Shown: positions 17,162 to 26,707, numbered from the stretch's first letter. The stretch is DNA of 41,237 bases from Alphaproteobacteria bacterium (GCA_030740435.1 JASLXG010000079.1:1-41237), one strand, 5' to 3'. Numbers and translations are program-made. The notes: a model not told the origin generated them from the letters alone.

Positions 17162-20100
17162 TCAGTTGCAACCCGTGGCCGCCTCGGCAATCTGGCCCGA
17201 AACGATGCCGCGCAAGAAGCCCGGCGCCAGGGCCGACAGCGGGTTGACGGTGACCCGGGGGCCGCTGGCCGGGCCCTTGACGGAGAAGGTGGCGGCAAAA
17301 ACGCCTTCGCCCTGGCGGCCGACCAGCAGGGTGCCCAGGAGCGGTATCTTGCCCAGCACCGAATTGAACGTATAGGCCGGCACCAGCGTGCCGTTCATGT
17401 CGATGATCTGGCGCCGGCGATCGAAGACGCCGGTCAACGTGACGCCCAAGGCCGGCCCGAAGGTGCGCGCCCGATCGACCGTCAGGCGGCCCTCGCGCAG
17501 GCAGAACGGGGCATCGAAAAGGGCAAAGGAAATGCCCTCGCCGTTGAGCAACTCGGCCACCCCGGTGAGTGAGCCGATGGTCAGAATGCGGGCCAGCAGC
17601 GGTGCGTTGACGACGCGGTAATCCTTGATGCGCACGCGGCCCATCAGCGGCCGATCGGGCCGGTTTTCATCGATCACGGCGGTGATGTCGAGACGGCCGC
17701 CCAGGGCGTTGTCGAAAACCCCGATCGAGCGCGCGAAGGCGCCGGCATCGGGCGAGGTGATGGAAAGCTGGCGCTCGCTCGCTTTGCTCTCGAGATGGAG
17801 GCTGATCGGCGCCTGGCCGCTGAGTACGCCGGAAGCCTCGAGGGTACGCCACTGACCGGCCTCGTGAACCGCCCGGCCCGACATCTTGCTGAGCTCGTGC
17901 TGGTCGCCCAGAATCATGCGTCCCAGGCGGGCCGAGAGTCGCAGCGGCGGCAGCTCGGCGGCCTGGCCCGAGCCCAGCACGCGGGCCAGATAGGGCCGCA
18001 TGTCGAACGAAGCCCCTTCGAGGGCGGCGATGTAGCCTTTCGGCGCCAGCGGTCTGAGCGAGGCCGAGACGTCTGTTTGACCAAAGGCGAGGCGCGAGAA
18101 ATCGAGCCGCCGGAAGGAAAGATCGGGGCCCAACTCGGCCTGTCCCGTGGCCATCAGGCCGGCCGCGGAGAGCGCGAAGGAGTTTATCTGGATGGTGCCG
18201 TCGGACTCCAAACGCAGGGCGATCGTTGCCTCTCCCGGTTGGGCTGCCGGCTTCGACCAGACCAACTCGGGAATTGTCACTTCGGTGCCGGCCAGATCGA
18301 GCTCGATATCGCCCTCGAGCACCTGCCAGCCCTTCAGGTTAATGCGCGCCCGGGCCGCGACCGGACCCCGCAGGTAGGGTGCACCAGGCAGCGCCAAGGC
18401 TTGGCGCCCGGCATCGTCGAGGCGGGCACGAATGTCGACAGCGCCGGTGACCGAGCCCTGACTTCTAAAAAGGCGCCGCCAGGTCAATCCCACCGGCACG
18501 CCGTTAAGCTCTCCCGTGCCCGTCACCGTGAGCCCCGCGGCATCCACCTTGAGGGCCATCTGACCGGCCCTGAGAGGGAAGCCGCCAACCACTTCGGGCA
18601 GGCCGAATTCGACCAGATTGGCAGCCGCGACAAAGCTCACGTCGGCCACCTCGAGATCGCCCTTGAGGGGAAAGGCAAAATGCGCCCGCGCCGACATCTG
18701 GCCGCTGGCTGCCTTGGCATCGAGGTCGACGGCGGCACCGAAGCCGAGGGGCGGATGGCCGAGCACGCGTAAGGCCTCGGCTACCGGGCCACTGGCGACA
18801 AAGCCGATCTCGGCCCGCTGCAGCGGCTGGTCGAAACCCGTGATGTGCACCGTTCCTTCGCTCAGCGCCAAGGCGCCGACCCGGGCCGATCGCACGACCA
18901 GATCGATGCCGCCGGCCGTCAGCCGTGCCGAGCCTGTGGCCTGGGCCAGTTCAGGCATGGTGCGGAGGTAGCGCGCCCCAACACCCGCGAAGGAAAAGCG
19001 CAGATCCACCGCCTCGTCCGGCAAGCTGCCCGCCGCCAAATCGCCAGGTTTCAAATGGACCTTGATGGTGGCGGCGGGAACCTTGCCGCCGCGCACGTTG
19101 GTGGTCACCCAGTGGCGTGCCGCGGGCGCCAGTTGGGGCGGCCAAAAACGGTCGAGCTGGTCGACCGGCAGGTCGCTGAACTGACCATCGAGAATGAGGC
19201 CCAGTGCCGCCGGATCGCTACCCTTGTCGAAACTGACCAAGGCGCTGGCATTGACCACCGGTCCGCCGGTATCGAGAAATATCTCGTCGAGGCGAAGGGC
19301 AGTGAAGTTGTCAGTCAGGCGGCCCCGTAGCGCCGCTCCGGCAAGTGTGAGCCGGCGCTTGTAGGTGCCCGGCAGCTCCAGACTGCCGGCACCGGCACTG
19401 AGATCGAAGTCAAGGTCCGAAAATTTGCCGCCCAGACCCAACGAAAAGGTCAGGCTGCCGGTAAGCGGCAGATCGACCGTCGCCAGCGCCGACCAGGCCG
19501 CGCCCAGGGGCGCCAGCCAGGCCGGCTCGAAGCCGTTCAGGCCGAGCTTGACCTGCAGGCGCTGGCTCTCGGCGCGGTAGGCGGCATCGGCCGTGAGATG
19601 GTTGCTTTGACCGCCGATTTCGAGGTCGGCATCGAGATCGGCAACCACCCCGTCCGGCTCGCGCTTGAGGATGAGGTCGATCCGGGGGGCATGCCAGAGC
19701 GTGCCGCTGGGCCTGTCGTCGACCACCAGGTCGGCGCCGAGCACACTGATCCGCTTGAGGTAGCGAGCACTGCCGCCGCTGTTGTCGGCCGACAGCAACC
19801 GCGCCGCCAGCGCCCGTAGTATTCCGCTTTGCGGTCCTTGCAATCCCTGCTCGGCGACCGCCGGATCGGCCCCGAAGCCCAATTCGACGCGGCCCTCGGG
19901 GCGGCGCACCAGGCGCACCTCGGGGCCCAGAACGTCGAGCCGCGTGGGCGCCACCTCGCCCCGCAACAGGGCGGCGCCGCTGAGGCCCAGCGAAATTTCG
20001 GGAACCCGGGCCAGGACGCGGCCGCGGGAATCGAGCACCTTGACCTCGACGACACGGATGTCGAGGGCGCGCTCCCAACCGGCCCAGGTCAGGATGGTGT

Positions 20101-20347
20101 CGGCCAAGTCGACTGAGTATTCGCCCGCCTCCGGGTTCAGTGCCCTCTGGATATAGGGCGTCAGAAAGGCCAGCGAGATGGGCCCGGCCGAAACCAGCCA
20201 AGCCGCCACCGCCAGCACCATCGCCAGCCCGGCGGCCAAGCCCGCCACCAGCCTGAGAAACAGCTTGCCGGTCCTGATGATCACCGCCCGCCGTGATCCT
20301 TTTCCTGTCTGACTCTGTCGCCTCGCGGGGCCCTTGACCGGTGTCAC
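17162..20347 (-). CDS. YhdP/AsmA-like envelope protein (DUF3971)
   Basis: A 1061-residue protein with one N-terminal membrane span (about 27-53, FLRLVAGLAAGLAMVLAVAA) and a long periplasmic region. It has many short amphipathic beta repeats, with the AsmA-like C-terminal domain near the end (GRLDITAVIDENRPDRPLMG, LLARILTIGSLTGVAELL). This pattern fits the AsmA-like/YhdP group, implicated in moving phospholipid between the inner and outer membranes. The start is GTG at 20347; other starts inside the basic N-terminus are possible. It is divergent from glnE and its start region overlaps the upstream extension of that reading frame. No specific partner is encoded nearby. Confidence 0.83.
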   Translation of the reverse strand: MTPVKGPARRQSQTGKGSRRAVIIRTGKLFLRLVAGLAAGLAMVLAVAAWLVSAGPISLAFLTPYIQRALNPEAGEYSVDLADTILTWAGWERALDIRVVEVKVLDSRGRVLARVPEISLGLSGAALLRGEVAPTRLDVLGPEVRLVRRPEGRVELGFGADPAVAEQGLQGPQSGILRALAARLLSADNSGGSARYLKRISVLGADLVVDDRPSGTLWHAPRIDLILKREPDGVVADLDADLEIGGQSNHLTADAAYRAESQRLQVKLGLNGFEPAWLAPLGAAWSALATVDLPLTGSLTFSLGLGGKFSDLDFDLSAGAGSLELPGTYKRRLTLAGAALRGRLTDNFTALRLDEIFLDTGGPVVNASALVSFDKGSDPAALGLILDGQFSDLPVDQLDRFWPPQLAPAARHWVTTNVRGGKVPAATIKVHLKPGDLAAGSLPDEAVDLRFSFAGVGARYLRTMPELAQATGSARLTAGGIDLVVRSARVGALALSEGTVHITGFDQPLQRAEIGFVASGPVAEALRVLGHPPLGFGAAVDLDAKAASGQMSARAHFAFPLKGDLEVADVSFVAAANLVEFGLPEVVGGFPLRAGQMALKVDAAGLTVTGTGELNGVPVGLTWRRLFRSQGSVTGAVDIRARLDDAGRQALALPGAPYLRGPVAARARINLKGWQVLEGDIELDLAGTEVTIPELVWSKPAAQPGEATIALRLESDGTIQINSFALSAAGLMATGQAELGPDLSFRRLDFSRLAFGQTDVSASLRPLAPKGYIAALEGASFDMRPYLARVLGSGQAAELPPLRLSARLGRMILGDQHELSKMSGRAVHEAGQWRTLEASGVLSGQAPISLHLESKASERQLSITSPDAGAFARSIGVFDNALGGRLDITAVIDENRPDRPLMGRVRIKDYRVVNAPLLARILTIGSLTGVAELLNGEGISFALFDAPFCLREGRLTVDRARTFGPALGVTLTGVFDRRRQIIDMNGTLVPAYTFNSVLGKIPLLGTLLVGRQGEGVFAATFSVKGPASGPRVTVNPLSALAPGFLRGIVSGQIAEAATGCN

Positions 20348-20426
20348 CGCTTCGCGCAGTGTGCCCTATAGCACGGTGCGGCCAAACGCGGGGGCTTTCT
20401 TTGGCCGGAACTCTTTTCGGTACGCC

Positions 20427-23393
20427 ATGGCCAGCCAAATTCCCCAAGCTTTTGATGCCGACGCGGCAGCCAACGGCCTGGCCGATTGGCACCGCCGCGC
20501 CGCCGCCCTGGACGACCTCGAAGCGACTCGGCAGGCGGAGGTGCTGGCCGCACCGGGGCAGGGCCGGGAGTTGCTGGCCGCCATCTTCGGCAACAGCCCC
20601 TTCCTCAGCCGGGTGCTGCTGCGCGATCCAGCCTTCAGCGGCCGATTGGCCGTTGAGACGCCGGCCGAGCTCTTGGATGCCTGTCTCGAGCAGTTAAGCC
20701 GGCAAGCGGCGGCGGCAGACGACATAGCTGGCCTCATGACCTGCCTGCGCCGGGCCAAGGAACGCGTTGCCCTGCTGGTTGCCGTGGCCGATATCGGCGG
20801 TTACTGGCCTTTGTCCGAGATCGTCGGCCGGCTCAGCGCCTTTGCCGAACTGGCGCTCAGTCTGGCCGTCGACCACCTCTTGCAGGCGGCCGCCGCGGCC
20901 GGCGAGTTGCGCCTTGCCGACTGGGACCAGCCGTCCCAGGGCTCTGGCCTCTCGATCATTGCCATGGGCAAGCTGGGCGCGTCGGAGCTCAACTATTCCA
21001 GCGACATCGATCTGATCGTGCTCTTCGATCAAGATCTGATCGACTACACCGGCCCGGCGACGCCGCTCGATTGCTTTGTGCGCCTGACCCGCGGCCTGGT
21101 GCGCATCATGCAGGAACGCACCGGCGACGGTTACGTCTTCCGCACCGATTTGAGATTGCGTCCCGACACCGGCTCGACACCGCCCGCCATTTCGATGGCG
21201 GCGGCCGAGAGTTATTACGAAAGCGTCGGCCAGAACTGGGAGCGGGCGGCCCTGATCAAGGCCCGGCCGGTGGCCGGCGATATCGCTGCGGGCCAGGGTT
21301 TTCTCGAGCGCATAGCGCCCTTCATCTGGCGCAAGCACCTGGACTTCGCGGCCATTGAGGACATCCACTCGATCAAGCGCCAGATAAACAGCCGCCGCGG
21401 CCACAGCCAGGTCGCCGTGGCCGGGCACAACATCAAGCTAGGCCGCGGCGGCATCCGCGAGATCGAGTTTTTCGCCCAAACCCAGCAATTGATCGCCGGG
21501 GGCCGCGACCAGAGCCTCAGGGTGGCCGACACCCGCTCCGCGCTCCGCGCCCTGGCGGCCAACGGCAGCCTGGCCAGCGCCGTGGCCGAGGAGATGATCG
21601 CGGCCTACGAATTCCTGCGCCGCCTGGAGCACCGCATGCAAATGGTGGCTGACGAACAGACACAGGCGGTGCCGGCCGAGGCCGCCGGCCTGGTCCGCCT
21701 GGCCACCTTCCTGGGCTATGCCGAGAGCGCCGCCTTCGAGGCCGAGTTGCTCGGCCACCTGCGCCAGGTCGAGGGCCATTACGCCAAGCTTTTCGAGCAC
21801 TCACCCGAACTTGGCGACGTCGGCAACCTGGTCTTCACCGGCACAGACGACGATCCCGACACCATCGCCACGCTTCGCCAGTTGGGCTTTGGCGAGCCCG
21901 CCACCGCGGCCGCCCTGGTGCGAGGCTGGCATCACGGCAGCTATCGCGCCACCCGCAGCGTGCGGGCTCGCGAAATTCTCACCGAATTGATGCCGGCACT
22001 GCTCAAGGCGCTGGCCAACAGCGCCGTTCCCGACACGGCGATGATCCGCTTCGACGAGTTCCTCGGCCGACTGCCCACCGGCGTGCAGCTCTTTTCGCTT
22101 TTTCGCGCCCGCCCGGGGCTCTTGGAACTGGTGGCCGAGATCATGGGCAGCGCACCGCGCCTGGCCGAACGGCTGAGCCGTCATCCGACGCTCTTGGATG
22201 GCGTCATCGATGGCGATCCGGTGGAAAGCTGGCCCGGCCGCGCCGCACTTTCGGATGAGTTCTCCGGGCAGCTGGCGGCGGCCCGGGACTTCGAAGACGT
22301 GCTCGACATCGCCCGGCGCTGGGGCCAGAACCGCATGTTCCAGGTCGGCCTCGAGATGCTGCGCAACTCGATCGACGCCGGCAGCGCCGGCAGCGTGCTC
22401 TCCGACCTGGCCGAGGTACTCATTGGCGCCCTGATGAGGTGCGTCAGCGAAGAATTCGAGGCCCGCCACGGCGCCATCCCCGGCGGCAGCTTCGCCGTGC
22501 TCGGCCTGGGCAAGCTGGGGGCCCGCGAGATGACCCCGGAATCGGACCTCGATTTGATGTTCTGCTACGATTGCCCGGCCGCCAGCGACGGCTCCGATGG
22601 CGCCAAACCCTTAAGCGCATCCGAATACTACGCCCGCCTCAGCAAGCGCCTGATCAACGCGCTCACGGCACTCACCGGCGAAGGCCGGCTTTATGAGGTC
22701 GACATGCGCCTCAGACCGTCGGGTGCCAAGGGGCCGATTGCCGTGCACATCGAGGGTTTCGCGCGCTACCAGCGTGAAACCGCCTGGACCTGGGAGCACA
22801 TGGCGCTGATCCGCGGTCGGGTGATCTCGGGCCCGCCGGCCATCGCCGCCGCCATCGGCGACATCATCGCCAAAACCATCCGCAGGCCGCGCCAAAGCGC
22901 CAGCCTGATGGCCGAAGTCGTCGCCATGCGCCAGCGCATCGAACGCGAACACGGCACCGAGAACCCCTGGTCCGTCAAGCACGTGCGCGGCGGCATCGTC
23001 GACCTCGACTTCATCTGCCAGGCCTTGATCCTGGAACACGCGGCAGTGCGGCCGGAGATCGTCACGGGCAACACGGCCAGCGGATTCAGCCGCCTGGCCC
23101 AGGCCGGCTGCCTGGCCCAGAAGGCCGCCGACGAGTTGCTGGCGGCGGCCGAGTTTTTGCACAACGTGCAAAGTTTCCTGCGCCTCTCGCTGCGCCAGGC
23201 GGCTTTCGCCGAGGAACTTCCCGAGGGCCTCAAGGCAGCCTTGGCGAAGGCCGTGGGCGCCACCGACTTCGATGATCTCAGCGACCGCCTGTTGGCCGCC
23301 CAGAGGCAGGTGCGAAACCACTTCGAGGATCTGGTGGCGAGCCGTGCCGGGCCGCCACCGGAGACCCCGTCTGGGACCGGGCAGCGGGCTTGA
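20427..23393 (+). CDS. glnE: GlnE, glutamine synthetase adenylyltransferase/deadenylase
   Basis: GlnE attaches and removes AMP on glutamine synthetase according to nitrogen status signalled by PII proteins. The 988-residue product has both nucleotidyltransferase-like domains. The N-terminal adenylyl-removing domain shows MGKLGASELNYSSDIDLIV; the C-terminal adenylyl-transferase domain shows LGKLGAREMTPESDLDLMF. The metal-binding SDxDL pairs are intact in each, so both activities are expected. The frame opens at 20334, but the ATG at 20427 is preferred because the extra 31 residues would overlap the divergent YhdP-like start. Length is normal for alphaproteobacteria. No glnA or glnB is in the window. 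Confidence 0.96.
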   Translation: MASQIPQAFDADAAANGLADWHRRAAALDDLEATRQAEVLAAPGQGRELLAAIFGNSPFLSRVLLRDPAFSGRLAVETPAELLDACLEQLSRQAAAADDIAGLMTCLRRAKERVALLVAVADIGGYWPLSEIVGRLSAFAELALSLAVDHLLQAAAAAGELRLADWDQPSQGSGLSIIAMGKLGASELNYSSDIDLIVLFDQDLIDYTGPATPLDCFVRLTRGLVRIMQERTGDGYVFRTDLRLRPDTGSTPPAISMAAAESYYESVGQNWERAALIKARPVAGDIAAGQGFLERIAPFIWRKHLDFAAIEDIHSIKRQINSRRGHSQVAVAGHNIKLGRGGIREIEFFAQTQQLIAGGRDQSLRVADTRSALRALAANGSLASAVAEEMIAAYEFLRRLEHRMQMVADEQTQAVPAEAAGLVRLATFLGYAESAAFEAELLGHLRQVEGHYAKLFEHSPELGDVGNLVFTGTDDDPDTIATLRQLGFGEPATAAALVRGWHHGSYRATRSVRAREILTELMPALLKALANSAVPDTAMIRFDEFLGRLPTGVQLFSLFRARPGLLELVAEIMGSAPRLAERLSRHPTLLDGVIDGDPVESWPGRAALSDEFSGQLAAARDFEDVLDIARRWGQNRMFQVGLEMLRNSIDAGSAGSVLSDLAEVLIGALMRCVSEEFEARHGAIPGGSFAVLGLGKLGAREMTPESDLDLMFCYDCPAASDGSDGAKPLSASEYYARLSKRLINALTALTGEGRLYEVDMRLRPSGAKGPIAVHIEGFARYQRETAWTWEHMALIRGRVISGPPAIAAAIGDIIAKTIRRPRQSASLMAEVVAMRQRIEREHGTENPWSVKHVRGGIVDLDFICQALILEHAAVRPEIVTGNTASGFSRLAQAGCLAQKAADELLAAAEFLHNVQSFLRLSLRQAAFAEELPEGLKAALAKAVGATDFDDLSDRLLAAQRQVRNHFEDLVASRAGPPPETPSGTGQRA

Positions 23394-23464
23394 CGGTTGC
23401 CAAGGCGCCATTTGCCCTTTATCTAAGGTGAGGTGCGCGTTCTCGGGAGGCAAGGGGTGGGTTG

Positions 23465-24796
23465 ATGACATCGGAAGAGGGAAAAGACTGGGCCGGCCGC
23501 GCCCGTGCGTTGAGTGAACGGCTCTTTCCCGAACGCCAGTTCTATTATCGCAGCCGTGGAATCGTGCACTATCTGTCGCTCGGTAGGCGCACCCAGATTT
23601 TGCTCAGCATCCTGTTTCTGGCGGTCGTCGGCTGGACCGGCTTTGCCACCACCTATCTGGTCTTCAAGGACCAGATCATCGCCGCCAAGAACACCCGCAT
23701 CCATGAGATGGAGCTGGCCTACGAGCAGCTTTCCGACACCCTGCGGGAGACCCAGCTCCATTTCATGAAGCTGACGAACGAGCTCGAAGCCAAGCACAAA
23801 CGGCTGGTCGATCTGGTCAGCCTCAAGAGCCACCTGTTACAGGAGTTGGGTGACGCCACCCAGGAACTCGATTCGGTGTCGCGCCAGCGCGACCAGGCGC
23901 TGGCCATCAAACGCTCGCTCAGCCAGCGCCTGGCCAGCCTGGAGGGCTCCCTGGCCGTCACCGTCGACCATAACGACCAGCTCGACACCTCGCTGCGCCG
24001 CGCCGTCGATCAGGTGACCACCCTGACCCGTCAGCGTGACACCGCGCGGCGCACCCGCGACACCGTGATCGCCGAGGTCGAGACCCTCAACGGCCGCCTG
24101 GCCGGGCTCAAGATCTCGCAGCAGAATCTGGTCGAACGCATCCAGGAACGCACCGAGATCAGCCTCGGCGAAATGGAGACGATGATCACGCTGACCGGGC
24201 TCGAAATCGACGATTTGCTCAAGATCAGCGGCAAATCCCTGCCCCAGGGCACTGGCGGCCCGCTGCTGACGCTGGCGGCGCCCGATCGCGACGGCCTGAA
24301 GCTGGGCGACCGTTTCGAATCGAGCGTCTTCCGGCTGGAACAGCACCTCGGCCGCTGGGAAGGCCTGCAGGAAGTCCTCAGGCGCCTGCCGCTGTCGACA
24401 CCCGTCGACAACTACTATCTCTCGTCGGGCTTCGGCAAGCGCCGCGACCCCTTCACCAAGCGCTGGGCCATGCACGGCGGTCTGGATTTCGCCGGCGTCT
24501 TCCGCACACCGGTCTTCGCCACGGCGCCGGGGCGCGTCACCTTCACCGGACGGCGTGGTCCCTATGGCCGGACCATCGAAATAGATCATGGCATGGGACT
24601 CAAGACGCGCTATGGTCATCTGCACAGAATTGTCGTCAAGCGCGGGCAATCCATCGAATTCAGACAGAAAATCGGGCTCATGGGTAGTACCGGCCGAAGT
24701 ACTGGCTCTCACGTTCATTACGAGATACTATTCGCCGACAAACCACAGGATCCCGCAAAGTTTCTGAAGGCTGGAAAATATGTTTTCAAAGACTGA
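23465..24796 (+). CDS. Membrane-anchored M23 endopeptidase (LmdC-like)
   Basis: A 443-residue peptidoglycan hydrolase with a cytoplasmic N-terminus, one membrane span (about 45-67) and a long coiled coil (about 75-210). A C-terminal LytM/M23 domain carries the zinc ligands in MHGGLDF (HxxxD) and SHVHYEI (HxH), so it should be catalytically active. The ATG at 23465 follows GGGAGGCAAGGGG; TTG 23462 is in frame. The next gene, a bactofilin, starts inside its last 17 bases. This pairing of a bactofilin with an M23 membrane peptidase (BacA-LmdC) is known from stalked and budding alphaproteobacteria, where it shapes local cell wall. The last 200 bases have less biased codons than the rest. Confidence 0.9.
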   Translation: MTSEEGKDWAGRARALSERLFPERQFYYRSRGIVHYLSLGRRTQILLSILFLAVVGWTGFATTYLVFKDQIIAAKNTRIHEMELAYEQLSDTLRETQLHFMKLTNELEAKHKRLVDLVSLKSHLLQELGDATQELDSVSRQRDQALAIKRSLSQRLASLEGSLAVTVDHNDQLDTSLRRAVDQVTTLTRQRDTARRTRDTVIAEVETLNGRLAGLKISQQNLVERIQERTEISLGEMETMITLTGLEIDDLLKISGKSLPQGTGGPLLTLAAPDRDGLKLGDRFESSVFRLEQHLGRWEGLQEVLRRLPLSTPVDNYYLSSGFGKRRDPFTKRWAMHGGLDFAGVFRTPVFATAPGRVTFTGRRGPYGRTIEIDHGMGLKTRYGHLHRIVVKRGQSIEFRQKIGLMGSTGRSTGSHVHYEILFADKPQDPAKFLKAGKYVFKD

Positions 24797-25331
24797 CAAG
24801 GGCAAAGGGCGCCAGCCCAGCGAAGGTGCCAACGACGTCAAGACCGCACCGTCCATCATCAGTGCCAACCTGCACATCGTCGGCAATCTCAAGACCGAAG
24901 GCGAGATTCAGGTCGACGGCACCATCGAGGGCAACGTCTCCAGCCAGTCGCTGACGGTCGGCGAAAAGGCCAAGGTGATGGGCGAAATCGTCGCCGAGGA
25001 AGCCCACATCCACGGCGAGGTCAGTGGCAAGATCCGGGCTCGCGTGCTGCAGTTGGCGCGCACCGCCACGGTGGTCGGCGACATCTGGCACGAGGTCTTG
25101 GCCATCGAATCGGGAGCCTACATCGAAGGCCAGCTCAGGCGCTCCGACCGACCCCTGGAAGCCGAGGAAAAGAAATTGGGCCGCGTACCCGAGGCCAAGG
25201 GCCCGGCGCCCAAGCCGAAGGTCGCCGAGAGCAGCGCCGAAGGCAAGGCCGCGGCGAGCCCGGAAGCACCCGCGGCCACGCCCACCGCGGCGCCGGCGGA
25301 GCCGCCGGCCCGACGCGCCGCCGGCAGTTAG
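24780..25331 (+). CDS. Bactofilin
   Basis: Bactofilins form nucleotide-independent filaments that position cell-wall enzymes at the membrane. The 183-residue product has the beta-helical bactofilin domain at about residues 25-115, with the repeating pattern IVGNLKTEGEIQVDGTIEGN, KAKVMGEIVAEEAHIHGEV and TATVVGDIWHEVLAIESGA. A proline- and alanine-rich tail of about 55 residues follows. The gene overlaps the M23 peptidase gene by 17 bases, so translation is probably coupled and the proteins likely act together. It ends just before a CCCTA tandem repeat. The family call is secure; BacA-type function is inferred from the neighbour. Confidence 0.94.
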   Translation: MFSKTDKGKGRQPSEGANDVKTAPSIISANLHIVGNLKTEGEIQVDGTIEGNVSSQSLTVGEKAKVMGEIVAEEAHIHGEVSGKIRARVLQLARTATVVGDIWHEVLAIESGAYIEGQLRRSDRPLEAEEKKLGRVPEAKGPAPKPKVAESSAEGKAAASPEAPAATPTAAPAEPPARRAAGS

Positions 25332-25335
25332 TTCG

Positions 25336-25370
25336 CCCTACCCTACCCTACCCTACCCTACCCTGCCCTA
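25336..25370. repeat. CCCTA tandem repeat, seven 5-bp units
   Basis: Seven contiguous copies of CCCTA occupy 25336-25370, with a single variant (CCCTG, 25361-25365). The repeat starts four bases after the bactofilin stop and includes the stop codon of an antisense hydrolase fragment. A variable copy number through slippage is likely. It marks the edge of the decayed segment that follows. Confidence 0.9.
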
Positions 25371-25475
25371 ACCTACGGCCCCCTGCGGCTCGGCGCCGAA
25401 GCGGCCCTGTTGCAAAAATCGCACGGTCTTGGCGATGACTTGCGGGTGATCGCAGATGAAGGTGTGGTGGGCCTG
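25368..25475 (-). pseudogene. C-terminal fragment of an alpha/beta hydrolase gene
   Basis: On the minus strand, codons ending at a TAG (25370-25368) read HHTFICDHPQVIAKTVRFLQ and then QGRFG. This is the usual end of an alpha/beta hydrolase: the catalytic histidine loop followed by the last helix. Nothing upstream in this or the other frames continues the protein; from about 25470 the sequence instead codes, in the other direction, for an RDD-type protein. It is therefore a leftover tail. Too short to say which hydrolase. Confidence 0.5.
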
Positions 25476-25813
25476 CTGCTGGCGGCCTGGGGCACGACGC
25501 CGGGTAAATGGCTGTTGTGAATATGGCCGTCGAACGCCAGGACGGCACCGCCATCGACTTCGGCAGCGCCCTCAGGCGCAGTTTCGCCGTCTGGCTCCGG
25601 GGCCTGGGCGGCGGCCTGCCCGTGGTCAGCCTGAGATTGCCATGGTCCTGGCCTGGAACCGCCTGCGCGACGACGGACAGACGTCCTGGGACCGCGATGG
25701 AGGCTTCGTTGTGCGCCACGGCGAGGTCGGATTCTGGCGCGGCCTAGCCGCCTGTCGGGGCATTCCTGGCCATTGCCGCGGTCTGGCTGGCGCTCGAGAG
25801 AGCGCTAACGTGA
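25470..25813 (+). pseudogene. RDD-family membrane protein remnant with several frameshifts
   Basis: Reading the plus strand with frame changes gives an RDD-family protein in pieces. LLLAAWGTTPGKWLL is in one frame (to a TGA near 25520). VERQDGTAIDFGSALRRSFAVW to LPVVSL is in the next (to about 25635). AMVLAWNRLRDDGQTSWDRD to FWRGLAA is in a third (to about 25750), and a last hydrophobic helix FLAIAAVWLALERAL ends at TGA 25813. The order fits the C-terminal half of RDD proteins, whose membrane topology it shares. At least three frameshifts and a missing 5' part mark it as dead. It abuts a hydrolase tail in the opposite direction and slightly overlaps the next gene. Confidence 0.65.
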
Positions 25814-26707
25814 GCGGCAGACGAAAGGCCAGACGACGCGGCTGCCGGCCGGCACGATGCGGCCGTCGCTGGTTTTGTAGGGAATGGAAACCCGCTTCTC
25901 GGCCGCCGGCAGGCCGCTGAGTGTCGGCGAATCGAGCGGTGGCGACTTCTTGAACAGCGCCAGCGGATCGAGCCACTGGCCCTCGACCGGAACCAGCATG
26001 CGGCGGATCTTGAATTCGCCCAGCTTGCTGAAAAACGCCGTCAGGTGAAGGTGGGAAAAGCCCTGGGCACCGTAATGCCCGCCTTGCGTTCCGGTCTTGC
26101 CGGCCAGCGCGATCTTTTGGCCCATGGCCACGCGCTGGCCGATGTCGAGATCCGGCAACTCGCGCAAATGCTTGTATTCGGTGTAGGTCCAAACCCCGAG
26201 GCCGGTGTCAGCGGGCGCATGCTGCAGGATCAGCGCCAGGCCGCCGATGGAGGCACCCTCGTGGATGTGCACCACGGTGCCGTCGGCGATGGCCAAAAGC
26301 GGCGTGCCCTCGGCCGCCGGGATGTCGTAGCCGCCGTGCAGGCCCTGGTAGAAGCGCCGGCTGCGGCGGCTGCCGTCGCTTCGCGTCGGCGAGGCGAAGT
26401 CGGATGTGCCCTTTGGGCAGTCGGCATTTTCGGGATAGACCGCCACCAGGCCAGTGGCCATGAAGCCCCGGGCGCGCATCTGCTCAAGCTTCGCCATCAT
26501 GGGCGAAAAGGCGGCGACGGCTTCGGGATTGCTATCCTCCGAAACCTTCTCCTGGCTGGCCGGCGGCGGACTTTGCCGGCCTTTCATGCGACCCTTGCGG
26601 CCCTTCTTTTGACCCATATAGTTGCCTGCCTTCTGGGCCTCGGCCGGCGGCGTCAGGGCCAGCGCCAGAGCGGCAAGCAAGAGGGCGGCGAAGGGCAGTG
26701 TGTTCAT
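25805..26707 (-). CDS. Secreted M23 family peptidase
   Basis: A 300-residue exported protein with a clear signal peptide (1-24, cleavage near AEA-QK) and a basic, proline-containing linker. A LytM/M23 domain spans about residues 115-235. Zinc ligands are visible in LHGGYDIP (HxxxD) and SHLHLTAF (HxH), and the core TPLLAIADGTVVHIHEG is typical. It probably cuts peptidoglycan cross-links in the periplasm, or regulates another hydrolase. A C-terminal extension of about 60 residues, PVEGQWLDPLALF onward, is not part of the catalytic fold. It is unrelated in layout to the bactofilin-linked peptidase 1 kb away: no membrane span or coiled coil. The start is ATG 26707. Confidence 0.88.
   Translation of the reverse strand: MNTLPFAALLLAALALALTPPAEAQKAGNYMGQKKGRKGRMKGRQSPPPASQEKVSEDSNPEAVAAFSPMMAKLEQMRARGFMATGLVAVYPENADCPKGTSDFASPTRSDGSRRSRRFYQGLHGGYDIPAAEGTPLLAIADGTVVHIHEGASIGGLALILQHAPADTGLGVWTYTEYKHLRELPDLDIGQRVAMGQKIALAGKTGTQGGHYGAQGFSHLHLTAFFSKLGEFKIRRMLVPVEGQWLDPLALFKKSPPLDSPTLSGLPAAEKRVSIPYKTSDGRIVPAGSRVVWPFVCRSR

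Noticed and set aside
25336-25370. CCCTA repeat as a telomere-like or replicon-end sequence
   Set aside because: Only seven short units inside continuous chromosomal genes; simple slippage explains it.
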